Shown here: positions 1 to 4,788 of the stretch, piece by piece
Layout: each line of letters begins with the position of its first letter
How positions within the stretch are numbered: the stretch's first letter is position 1
Assembly (NCBI GenBank): GCA_051883075.1
Contig: JBJETA010000007.1
Span: forward strand, 1 to 5,797
DNA length: 5,797 nt
Source of the DNA: Aminipila sp051883075
Lineage (GTDB): Bacteria; Bacillota; Clostridia; Peptostreptococcales; Anaerovoracaceae
Direction: 5' to 3'
The notes under the pieces: model-generated
What the model was told of the DNA's origin: nothing
Seen by the model: the letters and a program-made list of their open reading frames with translations, nothing else
Databases searched by the model: none
Translations under genes and position numbers: made by a program

Positions 1-43
1 TTTGTCGGCTGGTTGACCTTCCTTTCGGCAGCTATTCCTCCCC

Positions 44-961
44 AATGAAAAGTCAATCAGAAATGCGCTTGCCTGCGATATGGCACTGGGATGTTCTTCA
101 AACAGCGTACTTCATCTTCTGGCTATTGCAAATGAGGCCGGAGTCAAGCTTGACCTTGAGCTTTTCAATGAGATGAGCGCCGTAACACCAAATCTTTGCC
201 ATCTGGCACCTGCGGGAGATACCCATATGCATGATTTGAACAATGCAGGCGGTGTGCAGGCTGTTCTGGCTGAATTAAATAAAAAGGGACTTATTGACAC
301 TTCACTTATAACAGCTAACGGAAAGACCGTAGGCGAAAATATTGAGGGTAAATATGTTAAGGATAACAATTCAATCAGAGGAATTGATGACCCATACAGT
401 GAAACAGGCGGCATTGCCGTTATGTGGGGAAATATCGCACAGGAAGGCTGTGTCGTTAAGCGTAGTGCAGTTGCTCCGGAGATGCTTAAGCACAGCGGCC
501 CGGCAAGGGTATTTGACTGTGAGGAAGATGCTATCGATGCTATTTACAATGGAAAAATCGTCGATGGTGATGTTGTTGTTATCAGGTATGAAGGTCCTAA
601 GGGCGGTCCGGGCATGAGAGAAATGCTTAACCCTACGAGTGCATTGGCAGGCATGAAGCTTGATAAGACAGTTGCACTTATTACGGACGGACGTTTCAGT
701 GGGGCAAGCCGGGGCGCTTCAATAGGCCATGTATGTCCTGAGGCTGCAAGCGGCGGAAATATCGGACTTATCAGGGAAGGGGACATTATCGAGATAGATA
801 TCCCTAACGCAAAGATAAACGCCCATGTAAGCGACGAAGAGTTCGAAGAACGAAGAAAAAACAGCGCAGTGCGCGAACCGAATGTAAAGAGCGGATGGCT
901 TTACAGGTATTCAAAGCTTGTAGGTCCGTCGTGCAGGGGCGCGGTAATGAACGAGGATTAG
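44..961 (+). CDS. ilvD: Dihydroxy-acid dehydratase, C-terminal half (5' end missing)
   Basis: IlvD is an Fe-S dehydratase that converts 2,3-dihydroxy-3-methylbutanoate and 2,3-dihydroxy-3-methylpentanoate to the 2-oxo acids that precede valine/leucine and isoleucine. Convincing similarity begins at about base 44-53 (NEKSIRNALACD) and runs through DMALGCSSNSVLHL, at codons from about base 77, to the stop at 959-961. Counting from the Met at 80 (293 residues), the family signature ALITDGRFSGAS lies at 199-210, preceded by KGGPGMREM at 174-182. The Ser of GRFSG belongs to the active-site region in this family (family knowledge). Full-length enzymes are about 550-570 residues, so roughly the first 260, including most of the Fe-S cysteine ligands, are absent. 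The Met at 80 is internal to a conserved block and is not a real start. The frame is closed upstream by TGA at 14-16, which no intact ilvD would have there; either a sequence-end artefact or a broken gene explains it. It is probably co-transcribed with the downstream ilvA. Confidence 0.93.
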   Translation, partial: NEKSIRNALACDMALGCSSNSVLHLLAIANEAGVKLDLELFNEMSAVTPNLCHLAPAGDTHMHDLNNAGGVQAVLAELNKKGLIDTSLITANGKTVGENIEGKYVKDNNSIRGIDDPYSETGGIAVMWGNIAQEGCVVKRSAVAPEMLKHSGPARVFDCEEDAIDAIYNGKIVDGDVVVIRYEGPKGGPGMREMLNPTSALAGMKLDKTVALITDGRFSGASRGASIGHVCPEAASGGNIGLIREGDIIEIDIPNAKINAHVSDEEFEERRKNSAVREPNVKSGWLYRYSKLVGPSCRGAVMNED

Positions 962-990
962 CTGCTTATGCAGACAGACATATTTGACTA

Positions 991-1008
991 AGGATAGGAA
1001 GTGAAGGA
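991..1008 (+). promoter_or_regulatory. Ribosome binding region of ilvA
   Basis: Two AGGA boxes stand before ilvA, at 991-994 and 996-999. The second is about 10 bases from the ATG at 1010; the first is 6 bases from a possible GTG start at 1001. I prefer the ATG because homologues begin at the M-L-T-L-E block and are about 403 residues long. The GTG would add only three residues (M-K-E) and cannot be excluded. Confidence 0.55.
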
Positions 1009-1009
1009 A

Positions 1010-2221
1010 ATGCTGACTTTAGAGTCTTTTGAACGGGCAACCGAGGTTGTGCAGAGAGTTGCGGCAGAGACTAAGCTGATATACAGCAGCTGCCTCAGTG
1101 AACAATGCGGAAACAAGGTGTATCTGAAGCCCGAAAATACACAGGTTACAAATGCATACAAAATACGTGGAGCTTATTTTAAGATAAGTACTCTTACAGA
1201 TGAAGAAAGAGAGAGAGGCCTGATTGCGGCTTCTGCGGGAAACCACGCACAGGGTGTTGCTTATGCGGCAAAAGCGTATGGATGTAAGGCTACTATCGTA
1301 ATGCCTACAACAACGCCGCTTATGAAGGTAAACAGAACGAAGAGCTATGGTGCAGATGTGGTTCTTTATGGTGATGTTTATGATGAAGCGGCGGCATACG
1401 CAAAGGAGCTTGCTGAAAAAAACGGTTATACGTTTATACATCCTTTTGATGACCCTGTTGTTGCGACAGGTCAGGGAACTATTGCCATGGAAATAATCAA
1501 GGAGCTGCCTCTTGTGGATTATATTCTGGTACCTGTTGGAGGCGGAGGTCTTGCAGCGGGAGTTTCAACATTGGCAAAGCTTTTAAATCCGAAAATAAAG
1601 GTAATAGGAGTAGAGCCTGCGGGAGCTAACTGCCTTCAGGAATCGCTGAAAGCGGGACAGCCTGTAACTCTGGAGTCTGTAAGCACTATTGCGGACGGTA
1701 CTGCAGTAAAAACGCCGGGGTCGGTAATCTTTCCATATCTGCAGGAAAACCTTGATGATGTCATCACTGTAGATGATGATGAGCTCGTAGTGGCATTTCT
1801 TGATTTAGCTGAAAACCATAAAATGATTGTAGAAAATTCAGGATTGCTTACCGTTGCGGCGCTTAAGCATCTTGATGTAACAGATAAAAAAATAGTTTCG
1901 ATACTGAGCGGCGGAAATATGGACATTATAACCATGTCATCAATCGTTCAGCATGGATTAATACAGCGTGACAGAATTTTCTCTGTTTCAGTGCTTCTGC
2001 CTGACAAACCGGGTGAGCTTGTAAAAGTGGCATCAACCATAGCAAATGAACAGGGCAATGTCATAAGACTTGATCATAACCAGTTTGTAAGCACAAACCG
2101 AAACGCTGCGGTAGAACTGAAGATAACTCTGGAATCCTTTGGAACAGAGCATAAGCAAAAGATAATAAAGGCACTTAAGAAAGCGGGTTATGACCCGAAG
2201 CTTATTACAGTTATGATGTAA
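1010..2221 (+). CDS. ilvA: Threonine ammonia-lyase (threonine dehydratase) with C-terminal ACT domain
   Basis: This cytosolic PLP enzyme deaminates L-threonine to 2-oxobutanoate and ammonia, the first committed step to isoleucine. From the ATG at 1010 the product is 403 residues, the usual length for the clostridial single-ACT type; a GTG at 1001 would give 406. In 403-residue numbering, the PLP-binding lysine is K51 in NAYKIRGAY (codon 1160-1162), ASAGNHAQG is at 74-82, the phosphate-binding glycine loop GGGG at 177-180, and SGGN near 300-303. An ACT domain follows from about 324 (SVSVLLPDKPGELVKVAS) to the end, suggesting allosteric control by an amino acid, probably isoleucine or valine. 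The gene starts 48 bases after ilvD and is followed by a strong terminator, so ilvD-ilvA look like the end of an operon. The neighbouring ilvD supports a biosynthetic role. A catabolic TdcB-like role is the alternative, since such enzymes resemble one another in sequence. All catalytic motifs are intact. Confidence 0.95.
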   Translation: MLTLESFERATEVVQRVAAETKLIYSSCLSEQCGNKVYLKPENTQVTNAYKIRGAYFKISTLTDEERERGLIAASAGNHAQGVAYAAKAYGCKATIVMPTTTPLMKVNRTKSYGADVVLYGDVYDEAAAYAKELAEKNGYTFIHPFDDPVVATGQGTIAMEIIKELPLVDYILVPVGGGGLAAGVSTLAKLLNPKIKVIGVEPAGANCLQESLKAGQPVTLESVSTIADGTAVKTPGSVIFPYLQENLDDVITVDDDELVVAFLDLAENHKMIVENSGLLTVAALKHLDVTDKKIVSILSGGNMDIITMSSIVQHGLIQRDRIFSVSVLLPDKPGELVKVASTIANEQGNVIRLDHNQFVSTNRNAAVELKITLESFGTEHKQKIIKALKKAGYDPKLITVMM

Positions 2222-2250
2222 CGAAAGTTACAAAACCTTCATTAAATATC

Positions 2251-2311
2251 GAAAACCGACCTGCAAGTCCGGCACCAAGGACACAGGTCGGTTTTCACTT
2301 TTTGTTTTTTT
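2251..2311 (+). terminator. Rho-independent terminator of ilvD-ilvA, in the convergent gap
   Basis: A perfect 13-bp inverted repeat, GAAAACCGACCTG at 2251-2263 and CAGGTCGGTTTTC at 2284-2296, lies 30 bases after the ilvA stop. It is followed by a T-rich run (2299-2311, broken by one G). Inside the 20-base loop, GTCC (2267-2270) can also pair with GGAC (2279-2282), lengthening the stem. On the - strand the same stem ends in GGTTTTC followed by an AT-rich run, so it may also stop transcripts from the convergent ATPase gene, whose stop codon lies at 2314-2316 in the T-rich stretch. That second use is less certain. Confidence 0.93.
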
Positions 2312-2313
2312 AT

Positions 2314-3513
2314 TTATTTTATGCCTATGCTGACAAGCTGTATAAACTGTTTTGCGGTTCTCGGGCTTCTTCCGTTTGACCTGATTGCAAAGGCTTCGGC
2401 TTTTCGGAAAAGCTCAGCCTCGTCGGCTTCTATGCCGTATTCTTCGGCAAGGCTTTTTACAATCTCAAGATATAAATCCTTTTCCGGCTTTGAGAAGGTA
2501 ATAGTCAGCCCGAAACGCGCTGAAAGACTCATAGTTTCCTGAAGCGTGTCGTTCAGATGCAGGTCATTTCCGGTACGGGCTTCCATTGATTCCTTAACCA
2601 GATGTCTTCGGTTGCTTGTAGCATAAACTGCAATGTTTTTTGAATAGCTTGTTACATTTCCCTCAAGTATTCCTTTAAGAGATGAAAAAGCATCGTCATT
2701 GGCTTCAAAGCTCAAATCATCAATATAGAAAATAAATTTGAGAGGACTTGAAGAAAGCCTGTCTATAATAGCAGGGATATCTGATAGCTGATATTTATCA
2801 AATTCAATCAGGCGGACGCCTCTGTCATAAAACGCATTTGCGGCAGCCTTGATGGTAGAAGACTTGCCTGTTCCCGCATCTCCGTATAAAAGAACGTTGC
2901 TTGCAGGCTTTCCTTCGGCCAGGGCGCGGGTGTTCTCAATCACCTGATTACGTTCACGGGTATAACCGTAAAGCTGTTCAACAGTCTGGCTGTCAGAATT
3001 TTTTACAGGAACAAGCTCGCCGTTTTTTACTTTGAAGGCTTTGTATTTGGCAAATATGCCATAGCCCTTAGTGGAAAGGGAAGAGAGCATATTTCTGTAA
3101 AATTCTCTGATGTCTGCTGCTCTGTTTTCCCACTCAGGAAGAAAATCGTCATAATTAATTAAGTTTTGAATCTCTTTCGGGGTAATGTCCGCAAATTCCT
3201 GCAAAACATCAAGTTCGTTTTCAGCAGAAGCTGAAATTTTATCACTTATTGGTTTTGTTTTGTCAATATTGTTTACCAAAAACATATTTTCGTCTACTTC
3301 AAGAAAGCTTAAAACGAAATCCGTAAGATTGCCGCCGTGGCTGTAAACGGCATTTGCAAAGGCTCCGTAGCAGGAAAGCTGCATGTCAAGATTTCCGCTT
3401 TCTATTGCGGATATAAGCTCCCGGAAGGAAGCTGCCACATCTGTTTTTAAAATATTCCGAAAAACGGAAAGTCTGTTCAACTTTCCGTTTAGTTTAAATA
3501 GCTTTTTATTCAT
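2314..3513 (-). CDS. DUF815-family AAA+ ATPase, function unknown
   Basis: The 399-residue protein has an N-terminal region of about 200 residues without a domain I recognise, then a P-loop ATPase module. Walker A is GDAGTGKS at 211-218. Walker B is FIFYIDD at 260-266, continuing into LSFE. A sensor-1-like segment YATSNRRHL is at 297-305, a candidate arginine finger is R333 in SARFGL, and a sensor-2-like RSPRTAKQF is at 382-390. The combination DDLSFE, a nearby LKGILEG, ATSNRRHL and the ARFGL block is characteristic of the DUF815 family (Pfam PF05673 as I recall it). These are uncharacterised bacterial P-loop proteins related to AAA+ loaders and remodelers. No signal peptide or membrane segment is visible, so it should be cytosolic. 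The ATG follows the ilvE stop by one base and has its own GGTGGA site inside ilvE, so the two are almost certainly co-transcribed and probably translationally coupled. All nucleotide-binding motifs are intact. The substrate is unknown and a link to amino-acid metabolism is unproven. Confidence 0.9.
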   Translation of the reverse strand: MNKKLFKLNGKLNRLSVFRNILKTDVAASFRELISAIESGNLDMQLSCYGAFANAVYSHGGNLTDFVLSFLEVDENMFLVNNIDKTKPISDKISASAENELDVLQEFADITPKEIQNLINYDDFLPEWENRAADIREFYRNMLSSLSTKGYGIFAKYKAFKVKNGELVPVKNSDSQTVEQLYGYTRERNQVIENTRALAEGKPASNVLLYGDAGTGKSSTIKAAANAFYDRGVRLIEFDKYQLSDIPAIIDRLSSSPLKFIFYIDDLSFEANDDAFSSLKGILEGNVTSYSKNIAVYATSNRRHLVKESMEARTGNDLHLNDTLQETMSLSARFGLTITFSKPEKDLYLEIVKSLAEEYGIEADEAELFRKAEAFAIRSNGRSPRTAKQFIQLVSIGIK

Positions 3514-3514
3514 T

Positions 3515-4585
3515 TTATTCCACCGGCTCAGTCCAACCCATGAAATCTTCTATTCTGCCGGTCTGGATTCCATAGATTGTATCATACATTTCCTGTGCAA
3601 CAGGACCAATCTTATTATCGTTTATAATCATTTTTTCGCCCTTATAAAGAAGTTCGCCCACAGGTGAAACTATTGCAGCAGTTCCGGAAGCAAACATTTC
3701 CTTAAGCTGTCCGTCTTTATATGCCTGTTCAAGTTCATCGATTGATATTTTCCTTTCGGAAACTTTTATACCTTTGTGCTTGCAGAGAGCTATGATTGAA
3801 TTTCTTGTTATGCCGGGAAGGATAGAACCGTTAAGTTCACTTGTTACAACTTCATCGCCGATTACGAAAAAGGCATTTGCGGCACCGATTTCTTCAATGT
3901 ATTTCTTATGTATGCCGTCAAGCCATAATATCTGTTCATAGCCCTTTTCATGGGCGATTTCCTGTGCCTTAAGGCTGGCACCGTAGTTTCCTCCGCACTT
4001 GGCTTCTCCCGTGCCGCCCTTTACTGCTCTTACATATACATCTTCAACGTACATCTTGGTAGGAGCAAGTCCGTTTACAAAGTAAGGACCTACAGGACTG
4101 AGAATAATCATGAATTTATATGTATTGGATCTTCTTACACCCAGAAAAGGTTCATCGGCAAAAATGAAAGGTCTTATGTAGAGGGCAGTGCCTTCACCTT
4201 GAGGAATCCAGTCCTGATCTATTTTTACAAGAGCTTTAATTGCATCAACAAATAAATCTTCATCAATCTGCGGGATGCACAATCTGTCATTTGTATTGTT
4301 CGTTCTTTTAGCATTCATATACGGTCTGAAAAGCTGTACTCTGCCGGAGGCTGTCTTATATGCTTTTAATCCTTCAAACATTTCCTGACCATAATGAAGA
4401 ACTACGGCAGCGGGGTCAAGTTCAATAGGACCGTAAGGAACGATGCGTCCGTTGTTCCAGCCGTCAGTTTCGTTATAGTCCATTACAAACATATGGTCTG
4501 TAAATACTGTTCCAAACCGAAGACCGTTTGGGTCAGGTTTTGCTTTTGGTGTTTTGGTAAATGTTACCGGAAATTCATGTTTCAT
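3515..4585 (-). CDS. ilvE: Branched-chain amino acid aminotransferase
   Basis: IlvE is a cytosolic fold-type IV PLP aminotransferase. It exchanges amino groups between glutamate and the 2-oxo acids of isoleucine, valine and leucine, the last step of their synthesis and the first of their breakdown. The chosen ATG at 4585 gives 356 residues (MKHEFPVTF...), typical of the family, and has a GAGGG site 7 bases upstream. An in-frame ATG at 4606 would add seven residues but has no ribosome binding site. In 356-residue numbering, EMFEGLKAY is at 68-76, RPFIFADEP at 138-146, the PLP-binding lysine is K196 in GEAKCGGNYGASL, and the class IV signature starts at E232 in EIGAANAFF, continuing to SILPGITR. 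GTAAIVSPVGEL is at 301-312. The gene is complete, heads its own transcription unit with a promoter just upstream, and is followed after one base by the DUF815 ATPase. The convergent ilvD-ilvA genes supply its substrates' pathway, supporting a biosynthetic role. Confidence 0.96.
   Translation of the reverse strand: MKHEFPVTFTKTPKAKPDPNGLRFGTVFTDHMFVMDYNETDGWNNGRIVPYGPIELDPAAVVLHYGQEMFEGLKAYKTASGRVQLFRPYMNAKRTNNTNDRLCIPQIDEDLFVDAIKALVKIDQDWIPQGEGTALYIRPFIFADEPFLGVRRSNTYKFMIILSPVGPYFVNGLAPTKMYVEDVYVRAVKGGTGEAKCGGNYGASLKAQEIAHEKGYEQILWLDGIHKKYIEEIGAANAFFVIGDEVVTSELNGSILPGITRNSIIALCKHKGIKVSERKISIDELEQAYKDGQLKEMFASGTAAIVSPVGELLYKGEKMIINDNKIGPVAQEMYDTIYGIQTGRIEDFMGWTEPVE
3519..3524 (-). promoter_or_regulatory. 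Ribosome binding site of the DUF815 ATPase, inside ilvE
   Basis: On the - strand, GGTGGA is followed by five bases (ATAAA) and the ATG at 3513-3511. The site overlaps the last codons of ilvE, whose TAA occupies 3517-3515. Ribosomes finishing ilvE would therefore stop directly on the start of the ATPase, which supports this start and suggests coupled translation. Confidence 0.75.
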
Positions 4586-4592
4586 AGTATAT

Positions 4593-4597
4593 CCCTC
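4593..4597 (-). promoter_or_regulatory. Ribosome binding site that fixes the ilvE start
   Basis: On the - strand, GAGGG is followed by seven bases (ATATACT) and the ATG at 4585-4583. The alternative ATG at 4606 lies upstream of this site and is preceded only by AT-rich DNA, so the shorter 356-residue protein is preferred. Confidence 0.85.
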
Positions 4598-4611
4598 TTT
4601 TCTCATAAGTT

Positions 4612-4625
4612 ATATGCGATATGCG
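4612..4625. repeat. Tandem 7-bp direct repeat in the ilvE leader
   Basis: ATATGCG occurs twice back to back on the + strand (4612-4618 and 4619-4625), which reads CGCATAT twice on the transcribed - strand. It lies 27-40 bases upstream of the ilvE start, downstream of the likely transcription start, so it would be in the mRNA leader. It overlaps the short palindrome-like ATGCGTAAGCAT at 4621-4632. No function is evident; it could be chance. Confidence 0.5.
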
Positions 4626-4652
4626 TAAGCATTTTTTAATAAAATTGCTGAT

Positions 4653-4684
4653 ATTATATTAAAACTATTTTTGTTATGTGTCAA
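4653..4684 (-). promoter_or_regulatory. Sigma-A-type promoter of ilvE and the DUF815 ATPase
   Basis: On the - strand a perfect -35 box TTGACA lies at 4684-4679. A perfect TATAAT lies at 4658-4653, but 20 bases away, longer than the usual 17. An overlapping weaker -10 box TAATAT (4661-4656) has exactly 17-base spacing. Either way transcription would start near 4645-4650, giving a leader of about 60 bases before the ilvE ATG. The sequence upstream of the -35 box is very A/T-rich and could act as an UP element. Confidence 0.75.
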
Positions 4685-4687
4685 CAA
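4671..4687. promoter_or_regulatory. Candidate operator dyad over the ilvE -35 box
   Basis: TTGTT at 4671-4675 and AACAA at 4683-4687 form a 5-bp inverted repeat with a 7-base spacer, covering the -35 box of the ilvE promoter. A protein bound here would block RNA polymerase. A second dyad with the same half-sites lies 32-33 bases upstream. The half-sites are short and the DNA is AT-rich, so this is only a candidate. Confidence 0.3.
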
Positions 4688-4703
4688 TAAAAAAGAAAAA
4701 ATA

Positions 4704-4719
4704 TTGTTTTGAATAACAA
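4704..4719. promoter_or_regulatory. Second TTGTT/AACAA dyad upstream of the ilvE promoter
   Basis: TTGTT at 4704-4708 and AACAA at 4715-4719 form a 5-bp inverted repeat with a 6-base spacer, centred about 65 bases upstream of the likely ilvE start of transcription. Its half-sites match those of the dyad at 4671-4687, with centres about three helical turns apart. It could be a paired regulator site or chance in AT-rich DNA. Confidence 0.25.
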
Positions 4720-4740
4720 AATATTTATAGATTTTTTTGC

Positions 4741-4786
4741 AGAAAAATACCCTCTCTTCCTTTTAAAATCAGGAACAGAGGGTATT
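4741..4786 (-). terminator. Rho-independent terminator of the Cys-rich protein gene
   Basis: AATACCCTCT at 4746-4755 and AGAGGGTATT at 4777-4786 form a perfect 10-bp stem. After one C/C mismatch, TTCC (4757-4760) can pair with GGAA (4772-4775). Read on the - strand the stem is followed by a short T run (4747-4743), the normal form of an intrinsic terminator. It begins two bases after the stop codon of the Cys-rich gene (4791-4789) and separates that gene from ilvE. Confidence 0.88.
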
Positions 4787-4788
4787 CG

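Noticed and set aside
2314..3513. The ATPase as an IstB-like transposition helper or a DnaA/DnaC loader from a mobile element.
   Set aside because: The DDLSFE, ATSNRRHL and ARFGL blocks fit DUF815 better. There is no transposase, inverted repeat or target duplication nearby, and it sits in a coupled unit with a housekeeping gene.
4586..4606. ATG at 4606 as the ilvE start.
   Set aside because: It lacks a ribosome binding site, while the ATG at 4585 has GAGGG at ideal spacing and gives the usual 356-residue length.
4586..4788. A T-box riboswitch or leader-peptide attenuator upstream of ilvE.
   Set aside because: The leader is only about 60 bases, has no T-box consensus or terminator/antiterminator pair, and no short frame with runs of Leu, Ile or Val codons. 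The only hairpin terminator in the gap belongs to the upstream Cys-rich gene.
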